Source: Sabethes cyaneus
Lineage: Eukaryota > Arthropoda > Insecta > Diptera > Culicidae
Reading direction: 5' to 3'
NCBI RefSeq assembly: GCF_943734655.1
Contig: NC_071354.1
Location: 11,688,001-11,752,000, forward strand
DNA: 64,000 bases
This document shows positions 45,400-56,869 of this stretch, piece by piece. The notes below the pieces were generated by a model, which was not told the origin of the DNA, did not search any database, and saw only the letters and a list, made by a program, of their open reading frames with translations. Positions within the stretch are counted from its first letter, which is position 1, and every line of letters begins with the position of its first letter. The translations under genes and the position numbers were made by a program.

Positions 45400-46510
45400 A
45401 ACGTCTGATCACTTGGGATACGGTTGAATGTTTGATTCCAAATTATTTACCTCTCCATCGATGACCGATGAGAAGCATTTGGGTTTTCGAAGAAAGTACC
45501 CAAAGTGTTCTGCGTACTTTCTCTTGTTGCAAAAATATCATTGTAATTTCTTAATCTATTTTGTTGAAACTCTACCGATATAAACAACATGCATTCAACT
45601 ATTTTTAGTCAATATTCTAGTTATGTTTACCCACGTTACTATCTAATCAGTGTGTCCAGTTTTTTTTCTAATACAGTTTTCAATACATCCACAACTCAAA
45701 AGCTAAAGGTTGAATCAATAAGATGTATTCGGATAAGTTGTAGGAAATCAAATGTAGTTATTAGAAATTTTATCGAAACGGTGGACCAACTGGAGTAACA
45801 TATGAAAAAGACGTATTTAAAATAAAAAATCGGAATAAATCCAGGTATCTCGAAAACGCCTAAATCTAGAAAAATAATTATTATGACCAACCTTGTTGTA
45901 AATGACATAAAGAATTGTTATTTGTATTAAAAATTCATATATTGCTTTAAAAATCCAAAGTTGGAAAAAAGTCATGAAAGTCGTTGTTTTTCGAAATCCG
46001 TTTATGAAAGTTGCTCCATCTCAAAATAACTTTTAAGACTGCAAATTACTTCTATTTTTTCCAAATTTTTTTTGAAAATTTTCAAAATTGGTATAATTTT
46101 GATATCTTCCTTTTAAGTTTTGTTTGCAAAATTTTGAAAAATCGGTGAAATATTTTTTCCAGTGCATATTAATAAATACGTCCTTTTTAATACTGAGTCT
46201 TGAATCAAAATGGCGCCAAAACCTGTGGAAGGTGCATATTTCCTCCTATCGAACACGTTGGCATAGTTTCATCAGAGAGGTTCATTTCAGATTTCAGCTT
46301 TGGACGACTTGGCGTGGATTTGCTCTAAAGCAACTTTGTTTTGTGCTGTGTGGTTACGGAGGAAGAATCAATTTGAGTTCTGTTGAGCTCATAAAGCGGG
46401 TTTAATAATCAATTTTAGTCACGAGAATCATTTTAAGTGCATATTAAAATCTTGGAAATGATTGTAATGTTTTGTTCATTTTGTTTCAAGAAATTTATTC
46501 GAACAAAAAA
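45400..46510. other. AT-rich intergenic sequence
   Basis: No gene or well-defined repeat. Confidence 0.4.
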
Positions 46511-47038
46511 AATTGACTGGTAATGTTTATTCCCAGATTATTTTTCACTCTCTGTTAGTTTTTTCCCTCAATTTCTCCGCCTTTTTTTGCTTATTTATTC
46601 CGCATTCGTTCTCTTTTATTTTCTCTGCTCGCTCATGTGCCATTCTCCGCTATTCTAACTTTAATTTTTCTTCTTTTTCTTTCTCTATTTCTGCCTCTTT
46701 CCCTCTCTCATTCTAGCATTTTCTCCATCGTTCTCTCCTTCGTTCCTTTTTTTCTCTCATTATCTTTCTCCTTCATTCTCGTTGTCTCTCCTCTAGTTTT
46801 TCTCTTTGTCATTGTCTTTCCCATCCTTAAACTTTCTGTTTTCCTTTTTTCTTTGTCTCATTTTCTTTCTCATTCTCTGTCTCAATTTCCCTCTCATTCC
46901 CTCTCTCGTTTTCTATCTTATTCTCTCTTTCACCTGCATTCACTCTCACACTCTCTCACACTCTCTATCACACTTTCTCTCTCCTTCTCTATCTCTCCTC
47001 TCTGTCTCTGTCTGCCTCATTATCTGTTTCTCTCTGCA
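46511..47038. repeat. CT-rich low-complexity tract
   Basis: TCTTTCTC/TCTCTC-rich sequence of about 500 bases, similar in composition but not clearly in sequence to 1-1556. It ends in TCTGTTTCTCTCTGCAG, which mimics a splice acceptor in front of the transposase scrap. Confidence 0.8.
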
Positions 47039-47112
47039 GAAGCCTACATCAAGGCCGACACCACACAAATGCCGGGACAGAAGTACTACGTTGCCAGCTC
47101 TAAGTTCGCAGG
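47039..47112 (+). pseudogene. mariner-like (ITmD37E-type) transposase scrap
   Basis: Twenty-five codons read EAYIKADTTQMPGQKYYVAS followed by SKFAG. Mosquito ITmD37E-type transposases have DDETYxKADxxQLPGQxxY at the second catalytic Asp region; here the Asp-Asp-Glu-Thr is replaced by Glu-Ala. Only this block remains. Confidence 0.6.
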
Positions 47113-47136
47113 TAACAGGAGTGTACGAATAAAAAA

Positions 47137-47244
47137 CCCAAGTTACAATTTGGGTTTTATTATACTTTTACGATGGCATTCAAGATCAAAATTGGTCATG
47201 AAATCCGCCATAAGAGTACAATAAAACTCACATTGTTGCTTGTG
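47137..47244. mobile_element. CCCAAGTAAC-family MITE (108 bp)
   Basis: Ends CCCAAGTTACAATTTGGG and the complement of ACATTGTTGCTTGTG, flanked by AA on both sides. The interior (TTTTATTATACTTTTACGAT, GCATTCAAGATCAAAATTGG) matches 61925-62032 in the same family. Confidence 0.7.
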
Positions 47245-47449
47245 AACTGTCAAAATATCTTTAAAAAATCTTGTTCGGAAAGCGAACTGCAAAGGCGTCA
47301 TCAGGGACCGTCAACCCCAAGGTCCAATTGTTCCAAAAGCGGCTTTTCCCTTCTTGATATTTCACAAACCGTCGGCTCTGTTTTGGCCGCATGTGGCATC
47401 CTGCCAGTATGTTCGGTCCGTCAGAGACTGACGCAAAAACAACAATGTT

Positions 47450-47610
47450 GTTTTCCGGGTGTTTTCCAATATATTTTTGGTCTATATATCGAAATTTTTG
47501 CTAGTTCATCTAAAGCAAAGCCGTGGGCTTAAACCGTCTGGGCACTCTAGTTCATCTAGTTTATCATTCTTCGCATCAGACACTTCCTCACTTCCCAAAA
47601 AAGAGTTTAC
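47450..47610 (+). mobile_element. SINE 3' portion (same family as 4560-4800)
   Basis: Shares TTTTTGGTCTATATATCG and TCGCATCAGACACTTCCTCA with the minus-strand copy at 4560-4800. The tRNA-like head is lost. Confidence 0.5.
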
Positions 47611-47799
47611 GTTATGACAGCGTATAGTCAAAATAAAAAAGTCAAAACAAAAAAAATAATTTCCGGCGATGATAAATTACCCTAGACTTGCCGTATCGAT
47701 GGCCGGCAGAGATTGTCTGTTTCAATCGCACCGGCTATAGATAACAGTCCTATCTTCTCGGCGTAAATAATAATTATCGTCATTGAGGCGAGTGTGTAG

Positions 47800-47995
47800 T
47801 GCGTGGAGTGATAGTACCGGCAGTAGTTTAGTTAGTAAAACATTCGGGTACTAACCGAAAGAGCGTGCAAACCCAATCTGCTCTTGGACGGACCTAATAT
47901 ATTTTTGGCTTATATTTCGGAATTTTCCAGTTTAACATTCTTTGCACCTGACTACCTTACTTCCCAAAGAAAGAGTATCTATATACGAATTTTAG
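47800..47995 (+). mobile_element. tRNA-derived SINE (same family as 4560-4800)
   Basis: Head TAGTTTAGTTAGTAAAACAT, then TCGGGTACTAACCGAAAGAG, followed by the body GACCTAATATATTTTTGGCT and GCACCTGACTACCTTACTTC. Same order as the 4560-4800 copy. Confidence 0.6.
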
Positions 47996-50499
47996 TGATT
48001 TCTGGCTTGCTCGTACGTACGTAGCTCAGAGACTGTTATGAAACATGGTACATGCTAGATAATAAACAAGAGCTTTTGAAGTTTTCTTCGAATCGTCAGT
48101 ATTTTTACTCATCTTGTAAAGATACGAACAAATTAAGGTGTGCCACTTTCCATGCATACACATTCCTTGAGGCACTGTAGATCTCCACACATTTGCTGCT
48201 CGGAGAATTTGAAATTACATTTAACCTCATCTGCAAACAAATTGGTTTTATTTCACAACGTAGTAAGTATTTACTTCTACATCGTGTGCATCGAGTCTAG
48301 TTTCAGTTAGTTTCAAACAAATGCACAAAGACTTGCACTATGAGTGGTAGTGCTTAGCGGGTGTCTATAGAAGATTTTTTTTCTATCGGACTACAGTACT
48401 AGTTGTTTGTTCACTTCTTAACATTGACATGAAACTTACTTAGACGTTCATTGTGTACGTACGAGACCATTGCATTCGAATTAAAAACCATCCTGCACAC
48501 AGAAAATGAGCAGAAAAAATCATTAGGTTATGTCAGAAAACCCAACCGAATAACCTCGAAACCCATCCAGCCAGAGCCTGGTGGTTCGCTTCTTCTTCGT
48601 TTCGGTCCTCCACGTACCTACATACCAGCGAACGGCTTCTTGATGTCTGCCTTTGGCAAACCAAGATGGTCCCAGCACCTACCTGCCGTACAAAGAACAG
48701 CAAGCCTCCTGGTCCTGGTTCTTCTGCTGACGATGAAAATAATGGTGATTAACAGACTCGAAACAAAGCCCGACAGACAATATGCACACACAGGAGTGCA
48801 CACATATCTATCTGTATGCAGCAAGCATGAAGTGGCCCATCTCGTACGAAAAGTCAGCCCCAAGAACGGGCAGCCAGCAAGTACAAATGGGAATTTCCTC
48901 TGTGTGAAGTTACAACACGTGAACGACAACAATGGAAAGCCCTGAAAAAATTCCGCCCCTCCCCCTTCATGCTATCCTTTCCAACAACAACAACAACAGC
49001 AACACGACTTACTGGCTGACTCTGTGTAACAATGTTATCGCAGTGTGGTGCCTTCGCTTCGTTGTTCCGTCGGAGGAGAGTTTTGAAACTTTTTGTCCCG
49101 TTTCAAGTCGAACCCAAGCCTCTGTGAGGCCTTGGGTCATGGCAATCAACACTTCTGCACTTCTTGAGCCGGAGCCTCCGTCGGAAGTTTTCTTTTGTCA
49201 ACTCCGGCGGTGAAGCATTGGCTTCGAGCATCGAGAGCGGCTCCATCATCGGATTCGAGAGATTTCGGTAGTGAGTACGAGACGAGGTGACAAATTATCT
49301 TGTGCCTGTCCTGTGCCTGTGTCTTGTCGGATCTCCGGGATTAGGCTGGCGCTGGTGAGACAAAAACAGACAAGAATCGTCTTTAAGCTCCCCCACCGCC
49401 CACAAAAGAGTGGTTGGAGGGAGTGAGACACGAATGGTGTGGGTGGGTGGAGTGGAAAGGTAAATATTGACGGTACAGATTAAATCTCGTTTTCGTATGA
49501 TAGTTAATTTGATTGGTATCAGTACTAAGCGGAGGTAAGCGAGACCGGAGATTTCAGACAGCACCAGCAGACCGGGCCGGTCGTCGGTGCGATAAGACAC
49601 TGCTGGGCTGGTTTGGATAAGATGACGGTCGTCGCTGCTTGGGCTTCCAAAAGTAGCAGGCAGCAGACGGGAGACGGAAAGTTTTTCGTCTTTTCATCAA
49701 GAAATGGAACATCAATCAGCAAAATAAATAATCTGAAAATTAAACAGAGATGATTTCCGCGCTGCCGGCAATCGCTGACGGTTCGGATTGTGTCGTGTCG
49801 GTGTCGTATCGTTCTGCGTGGTAAATCTGCTGTCGACATCTTGAGACAAAGGTGTCCCCGCTTGGTCCACCCAAGGGGAAGTTTTCAATTTATTATGGTA
49901 ATATAATATTTATTATGGTCTGGAGATATCAGATAACCATAAACGTTTAAAATATTTTTTTATGGACAGATGGACACTTTTTTAGCGTGTCGATTTTTAA
50001 TCTCGTGCCGAGTCATTCGAATATTTAGTATTCCAATCTTGAAGAAGAATAATCACTAAAGGGGCATCTTTTCCTGCATTCGTATAATATTTACTCACAT
50101 ATTTTCAAGGATTATGAAGAAAAGTCTTACCTGAAAGTAAAAAAAAATATCAATCAATGCATTGTCACAAAATAATCGCAGTTGGAACTTTTCTCAACAG
50201 AAAGCAAACAATTACGGAAAATTTTTAAACGCAATATACCACGTCGTATTTCGATTAAATTTAAAACGCAATGGGAAAACTTAAGTTTTTTTTGCCTACA
50301 TTATGTGTGCCGTTTTCAATCGCTACTCAGAAAACACTGAATGACTGTATCAGAAAATACAATCTTTAGGTCGGACCTTGCAATCAAAATCACAATCCAG
50401 CTGTCGGTTGTGTTTCAAGAAAGAAAGAATTTTCGTCTCGAACAAGCCCAATATTAGATCCTTAGATGGCTTTGACTTTGAAAATACGTGCTCAACGGC
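47996..50499. other. Low-repeat intergenic block
   Basis: Largely free of identifiable transposons, ordinary base composition between 48450 and 49850, with an (AAC)n run at 48980-48995. Overlapping short frames on both strands lack conserved motifs. No gene supported. Confidence 0.4.
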
Positions 50500-50735
50500 C
50501 TGCCTTGTGATATTTTTTCTGTTGTCATTGATTCTGTCGAGGTCTAACGTAAATCATTTTTTATTGAAGCTGGAAGAGCGTTTGATGAGGAAGACTGGTA
50601 GACTGGATGATACAGCGAAACTTCGAAGAGGAGCAAAACATATATTGCGTAGTTCAATTGCTGAGTGGGACTGTAACTCACACTCTCTCGGTTTGCGCCC
50701 AAGTGTTTTGACAATTAAACTATCAGCACACGACA
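50500..50735 (-). mobile_element. tRNA-derived SINE (GGTTTGCGCC head), copy 2
   Basis: Aligns with 45090-45365. Minus-strand head TGATAGTTTAATTGTCAAAA, then CACTTGGGCGCAAACCGAGA and B-box-like GAGTTACAGTCCCAC. Confidence 0.6.
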
Positions 50736-50749
50736 CCCTATATTAGATA

Positions 50750-50830
50750 ATCTCACATCGAAGTTTCGCAGTATCATTTAGTCTACCATTTTTCCTCACC
50801 AAACGCTCCTCCACCTTTAATAAAAAAAAA
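50750..50830 (+). repeat. Inverted partial copy of the adjacent SINE
   Basis: Reverse complement of about 50562-50640 (AAGTTTCGCAGTATCATT, AGTCTACCATTTTTCCTCAC, CAAACGCTCCTCC), giving a head-to-head arrangement with the SINE at 50500-50735. Confidence 0.65.
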
Positions 50831-50899
50831 TTAATGTTTCTAGAATTTTGCAGTATAATATACGTAGTTCTTTATACTGCAAAATTCTAGAAACATTAA
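50831..50899. repeat. Perfect 27-bp inverted repeat with 15-bp spacer
   Basis: TTAATGTTTCTAGAATTTTG plus CAGTATA at 50831-50857 is exactly complementary to 50873-50899. It lies directly beyond the inverted SINE copy. Confidence 0.9.
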
Positions 50900-51100
50900 A
50901 TTTTCTCAACAGTTCCGCTTCAAAACTATCGGCTAAAATCCATAGTAGAAAACACTCTTTCGAGGCAAAAACGACCGCCGGTGATTAATGATTCAGCCAC
51001 TTCAAAACTACTGAACAGACCCGGCTGTTTCTATCGTGTGATAAGCATAAAACGGAGATAAATTAATTAGCCCGAAACATTACGCCTAATGAGCAAAGAG

Positions 51101-51131
51101 TGCCTTGCCGTGCCGTGCCGTGCCGTGCCGA
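51101..51131. repeat. (TGCCG)n pentanucleotide run
   Basis: Five to six copies of TGCCG (TGCCTTGCCGTGCCGTGCCG). Confidence 0.9.
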
Positions 51132-51900
51132 CTGCCGAGTTGAAAACTCTTGAGGAGGTCCCCGCCACCGCACCGTAGCCTACTGCCTACATGGGACTAC
51201 CAACTAGCTGCCTTATCCTGAGGACGACGAAGGAGGCGAGGTGGTCGCGTCGTTTCTAAACCGATACCCCAGCCTGCTTGGTTACCCGTTTTGCCACGGA
51301 TATGAAAGCTCATCATTAGCAGCGTATTTGTTCGGTTTCGGCGTGACGACGACGACGACGCCGAGGACGATGACAACGATGTTGTTCTGCGGCTCACTTA
51401 CTCATTCACTCGTACGTCCTTACTTACTTACGGGTCTAATAATAGTCGGCAATAATTAACTGGCTGTTTATCATTTCGTCATATTTACGCTTAACTTTTG
51501 AGAAATTTGGCTTCCCATCCCATTTTTTGCCACCACCGTTGACTACTCTGAACCCGCGACGACTCTGTCAGCTGAAGCTGACTGGCAAACGACGTTGGTT
51601 AGTTACAAACGTCTGCTAATGCCCGCTAACCAACTAACTAACTAGCTTACCATCAATCGTACGTAACACACTTCTTCGGAGAATGAACGATGAATGAAAG
51701 AATCACACAGCTCATTCGTCTTCATTTCACTTCACGCACGTTGTAGATTTAGTCAGAATGGGATAATTTATATGATTAGCTTGAAAATTAGTTATCAAGT
51801 TTGATAAAAGAAGAAGACTACAAAATTACGACTACAAGTCGTAACCGAAATACGCGTAACCGTGAAGAACGTCAAATATAGTAGAACTATACAAGGAATT
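51132..51900. other. Low-repeat intergenic block
   Basis: Contains a short (GAC)n run near 51343-51357. No gene recognised. Confidence 0.4.
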
Positions 51901-51964
51901 CGTTTTCAATTTGTTCCCAATAATTTTGAGTTCTACTAAGATACTCGAAAATAATTTTCAATTA

Positions 51965-52190
51965 TTAAAGTTAAGAGTAGCTGAGCCGAGAGCAGAGCGA
52001 GTTAAGGGAGAGAGTCGACATAAGGACCATGCACTGATTGTCGATGTTACGGAAAGAATTACGTATGGAGAAATGCTCCGGAACGTTTGGGAAGACCTGA
52101 AATAGCGAGAACTTGGGGAGGGCCTGGTAAGGACCTGGCGAATTCAAAAAGGCTCTTCGAGCTGAACAGAAATACTTAGACCAAGAGTTC
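51965..52190 (+). pseudogene. Non-LTR retrotransposon ORF1 (gag) scrap
   Basis: The frame reads HALIVDVTERITYGEMLRNV then WEDLK, stops, and after a frame change continues LGEGLVRTWRIQKG. R1/I-type gag proteins have PxAxxIxxxxxxTYAEVLRxV..D..L..LGExVxRxRRTxKGxxLFEL in this region. The zinc-knuckle part is not seen. Confidence 0.4.
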
Positions 52191-52399
52191 TTGAAGACTA
52201 CATCGATACGATTGTACCCGTGTACATATGAACCGCAGAGGCGCTGGACAAAAGGAGACTGCACAACCCTCCTTAATAATGTAGCGACATGGGTTGGGCT
52301 ATTTTTAGACACAAATTGTGCCTCTTCCTCCACCTACTGTAGAAACCACCGACCGCGAAGTTTAATCTAACTTTGTGTTTACTGGCGGGACGACGACAC

Positions 52400-52740
52400 T
52401 ATGCAGGCCCTTTCGACTTACAAGGTACTGCGTGTGAACGCTGTTCGTCTGTCAGCGTGTTAGCCACGATTCTCAGCGCGCGGTTTCGGGGGGTACCAGC
52501 GAGCCACATGCCCTGGCGGGTGTTGTGGGTTCGAATCCGGTTATAATTTCAGATTATAGCTTGGTTCGACCCATGCACCTTTCAGCATTGGACAAAAGGT
52601 AGGAGTCACAACGATAACTTGTTAAGCGTAGCTACTTATTACCCCCCTCCTTTACCTTCCTTTCCACTTTTTCCCCTCCATTCCCAAAAAATCCTTCATT
52701 ACTTTCCCTTACCGTCCCTTCATCAATTGTAGAACCGTTT
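52400..52740 (+). mobile_element. tRNA-derived SINE (possible)
   Basis: Strong B box GTGGGTTCGAATCCGG at about 52530-52545, with a preceding GCGAGCCACATGCCC segment where the A box and anticodon arm would lie, then a body ending in a C/T-rich stretch. The A box is weak, so the family is unclear. Confidence 0.4.
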
Positions 52741-52823
52741 CAAAAAATATTAATATATGCCTGACCGCATTTTAAGGTCATGACTGAAATCACGAGGTTT
52801 GGTCAAGTTGACAATTATACCTG

Positions 52824-52952
52824 TAGGGTAACTAACCTATTTTGGACACAATCAGCAGCTGTACACAATTTGCACACTTACAGCGAAATCAAATGAAAGT
52901 GTCCTAATTAAGTACAGCTGTTGATGGGGTCCAAAATAGGTTGGTTACCCTA
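52824..52952. mobile_element. Short foldback MITE, copy 2
   Basis: TAGGGTAACTAACCTATTTT and complementary right end AATAGGTTGGTTACCCTA, with inner AGCAGCTGTACA / TGTACTTAATTAG. Homologous to 28533-28663. Confidence 0.8.
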
Positions 52953-53927
52953 AGTTACAGTTGATTTCAGATATTCAGTTGCAAGTTATAAATATGTCAT
53001 GTTTCACATCACCACGGATTTGGACTATTAGTTTACATGCGTTTATTTATTTACAGATAGTTGTTTACAACCAAATATGGCTGAAAGCTACCCGTAGAAT
53101 ACCCGTAGCAGTACATGACAATAATAGAAAAAAAAGACTTTCTCAATTCATATCCGAAGGTTTGTTGCAAGAATCAGTTTCGTTTCGTAGTTTCGTAGAG
53201 ATGTTATTTGACCGTAGATTTGCCGAATTATTGATAACCGGAGATTTGTTGCTACACAGGGTAATCGTGGTATTACCGATATGCAATGGTTTTCTTTGTC
53301 AACGTTAAAACGAACACACCACTCAAATCAATTAATATATCGGTAGACCACCGTTCCAAAAAGAAACCACATGGCAAACGTGGTCGTCTTTTAAGTTGTT
53401 CTACGGTAGTGATGTCCGGTAATCGCTCGATTAATCGAGTAATCGATTACAGCATGGAATAGTCGAATAATTTCTAATCGAATATCGCCTAACCACATAA
53501 TCGAACTAATCGATTACACTCGCATCGATTACTGACGCGAATACTGCTTTTTGAGGTTTATGCTTGCTAAACTCAAAATGACATGTATCCCATATGGTAA
53601 TTTTAACGAAAAGCTTAAATTAAACTTGTCGCGGCTTCGAAGCTATACACGATCTCTTTTACCCTCATGGAACTGGCCATCAGCGATGTCAGATCTTCAG
53701 ATTTCTGCTCTAAAATCTTTCTGTTTCTTGCACTTTTTAGGAAATTCCTGTCTTGCTTTTGCTTTATTCATAGACTAAACTTATCCAGGTGGCAGTTCCT
53801 TACCTTCGTAGTCGCAATTCGCAAATTAAATATTCGTTGCCAACCAGCCTTGCCAGCAGTAAACGATTTCTTTTACTTTTTTTGACGGATTGCCATGCCA
53901 TGATATCCATGATATCTTTTATTGTCA

Positions 53928-54128
53928 ATTGCAAGGAAAATTGTACCATCCAAAGTGCGATATCGCTCATAAAAGTGCTATTTTGCATTAAATCGTTTCG
54001 GTTTCTTCGGCGCACTTGTTGCTTGGAATATAACAAAAAAGTGCGCCGAAGATACCGAAACGATTTAGTGCAAAATAGCACTTTTAGGAGCGATATCACA
54101 CAATGGATGGTACAATTTTCATTGCAAT
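53928..54128. mobile_element. Foldback MITE inside the hAT element
   Basis: Two ~88-base arms (ATTGCAAGGAAAATTGTACC at the left, complement at 54109-54128) with few mismatches and a ~25-base loop. Confidence 0.8.
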
Positions 54129-54555
54129 CAGCAATATGTGCGAGAGAAAAATATTTTTGTCACCGTTTTCACGGAAGTTTTGACGGTTTTGACAATTCGG
54201 TATAGAGATTCCGTGTAAGGCAAGGTAAACAGAGACTAATCGCATTCGCATGCATGGGATTTCGCATGAGAATGAAAAGGTTCAAATATCTCTTTTTACA
54301 TTTGTCATCGTGAATCAATTTTAAAATGTTAGTTCTGTTGGTTGGTCCCACTGGTTTCCGCTTTCCGGTTTGTGTGCTGTTATTTGAAATAACTTATTTT
54401 TCATTCTCGTAGTCACACGGGCACGCGTACATGTGGATGTGTTTTCGGCGCGCTTTTCACATTTTTACATGCAAAAGTGAATTTAGATCGTGATTAATTT
54501 CGACCGTTTTACACTTCTGAAGTAAACGCAATTAATACGCAAAGCTTGTGTAAAT

Positions 54556-54657
54556 ATGAGCGACAAATCTTCAACAGGAAAACTTAAAACCGAAGTGAGC
54601 GCAGCGTGGAAATATTTTAATAAAATTTCAGAAAACAATGTACAATGCAAGAAATGA
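54556..54657 (+). pseudogene. hAT transposase N-terminus (BED finger), truncated
   Basis: The ATG at 54556 opens 33 codons ending VSAAWKYFNKISENNVQCKK and a TGA. The W-x-Y-F...C-x-x-C start of a BED zinc finger is clear. The TGA occupies the position of the second zinc-binding Cys (a TGY codon by family pattern), and sequence after it no longer resembles a transposase. Dead copy consistent with the surrounding hAT ends. Confidence 0.65.
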
Positions 54658-54719
54658 TTTTGATTTGAGCTTTGATTTTGATTAGAGCCAATGGTTTTTT
54701 GAAAATTCATTAGTCAAAT

Positions 54720-55870
54720 TTCGACAACTACTGCGTACTAAACTGCTTCTCTACAGTAATTGGTTGAACTGGATGGTAAATGGTCGAATAATGCGCTCCA
54801 GAACCACCATGAGATTCCACAGCCTCTTATTCAGCAACTCCTATCTCTATCTCCTCGTGGCACCATCCGGTACGTTCCTTAGTGGAAATCGGACAACCGG
54901 TGGAAACTAGGGTCGTATGCGGACAGAGAAGGGGGCACTCATGCGAAGGCTGAAATGTAAACTCTCCGCCTGCAGGACGGTTCTCTCGACTCCCAGAACC
55001 AAAGCAGAGGGTCCAAAGCCCCTAAAGGAGATGGTTATAATAGCTGTTATCCATGGCTATTATGTAAAAACTTGAATGGATAAGCCCCTAATCCAAGGTG
55101 TGATGCGACCCGTGCCGAGGGATAAATGGTGGAGGGGGTTCTACAAATTCGCTCGCCGCAACGGAGCCTGTGGAGTACCAGGGCGTCCTCCACAGCAATT
55201 TGCCCTTGCTGCATCAAACCGGTCACTGATGCAGTGGACGATTTCTTACTGTGCAAGCTGTCCCTGCCGAAAAAACAAAGAAACGAATGAGGTGGAGAGG
55301 AGAGTAGGGCAAGAACAGGACTTGAACGATGCGCTACCTGAGGTTCAGTCCTGACCCTCGTCTATCCTCAACACGTCGACTCGTTGTGAGTCGACAAACG
55401 AAGATGTGGCTCCAACTCTCCACTCACAGGTCAAGATTCACTCTGTCTGATCTCTGACTGTTTGCTGGAGGGTGGGCTGAAACAAAGGGAGAGCCGAACA
55501 GTTATGGCCAGTAGGATGGCTGTACAATCGCTGAAACAATCTAAAAATATATAACGTCGAGTATCCACTTCTGGGTTACTCAAAAGTTGCCGAGTCTCAA
55601 TAAGAGGTCTTCCGACAGGACATTGTCTGAGCAAATATCATCTTCGGAATCTCGATTTCGTACAAGATGATATTTAACCTCGGAACACTTGCTCTGCAAT
55701 TGTGGAGCACAAATAGTACGCAGACTGCAGTATCTCAAAAAGGGGAGATCTGGTTTGCGTCGCCGATCAGGGTAACTAGGTTCATAAACCTAGTCATGCT
55801 TGATTGGCACATGTCTCGCTCCAGCTACCAGCCTGTCACTTTCTCAATAAGTGATAGGTAAGCTTGAAGC
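54720..55870. other. Unassigned interior of the hAT element
   Basis: GC-richer segment with several short frames (for example 55076-55354) that I cannot assign. It may be a captured fragment or another nested repeat. Confidence 0.35.
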
Positions 55871-56383
55871 GTATAGTAAAATAATAAAGCGGGGCATACC
55901 ACAATAGCTCAAAATAATGGACGCAGTGGTAATAGTGCCTAACAGAGAAGAAGAACAAACTGCTTCTCAGTTTACAGATACAACTTGTTTTTACAGGACA
56001 GGTCAGTAATAACTAAAGCGAGGATACCATTTTCAAGCTTGAACGATACTTATAAGCTGTTGTTATCCAATGAAGCAATAGCACACGTAATACAAGCCGT
56101 AAGTAGGTCAATGAAGTTCTCCTACAACGGACTTTGTTGATTTAGAGTTCCAAATAATACACCCCCAAGTTGGTCGCACCAGCTTTGTTGGATGAGTTAT
56201 CCAACATACAGATAAAAAGTTATTTTCATTGAAAATAATTTTACAAATAAAAACCAGGATATCAATCAATTTTTATCTAAAAATACTGGAAACCAGCTGC
56301 CGTCAACAATTCCAAATCTATCAACAGCAAGAGAGTTACAATGCAACGGTGTTCGATTTTTACTACGCTTTATCCATCACCTA

Positions 56384-56464
56384 TACTGCCGCTACTTGCA
56401 TAACGGTCTCATTTTCTATGGAGTTTCCTATATAAATGAGACTGTTATGCGAGTAGCGGCAGTA
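56384..56464. mobile_element. Tiny TA-flanked foldback (81 bp)
   Basis: TACTGCCGCTACTTGCATAA and the near-perfect complement at the right end, TA on both sides, ~15-base loop. Lies close to the right end of the hAT element. Confidence 0.7.
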
Positions 56465-56869
56465 TACACAACGAGTAATCGAAGTTTGGTCGATTACCCG
56501 ATTAATCACAGACGATTAATCGTGTCGAATAACAATTGATAAAAAAATATTCGATTACTCGTTAATCGATTAACTGAGAAAATCGGACATCACTAGTTCT
56601 ACGTTTTCAGTGCGATCCACGGAGAACCTCTTCAAGTTTGATGTCCTTGTTCGAACGAACAGACCGTACGATTTATTGCTTATTTTCTCTTATAAGTAGC
56701 TATACAATCGCTGATCTATTTTTTCTTGAAGTGGAACAAAAAGTACATTGGGAGAACGAAACTACGACATTTTACCACAGAATGCAGTTTGACCGTTGAC
56801 AGATGTATTTTTCAGCAGCTTTTCGGTATGGCGGTGTATTGAATATAGTGCAAAGCTATCCCAAATAAC

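Larger units (their letters stand above)
53406..56595. mobile_element. Non-autonomous hAT element (3.2 kb)
   Basis: Flanked by an exact 8-bp duplication GTTCTACG (53398-53405 and 56596-56603). Ends are inverted TAGTGATGTCCG, followed on both sides by several copies of TAATCGATTA-like subterminal motifs. An 8-bp duplication and a BED-finger reading frame inside both point to hAT. Most of the transposase is gone, and the interior holds two smaller foldback insertions and unrelated filler. Confidence 0.85.

Noticed and set aside
55076..55354. 92-codon frame inside the hAT element (RDKWWRGFYKFARRNG)
   Set aside because: Does not resemble the hAT transposase core or any family I recognise; listed only as unassigned interior.
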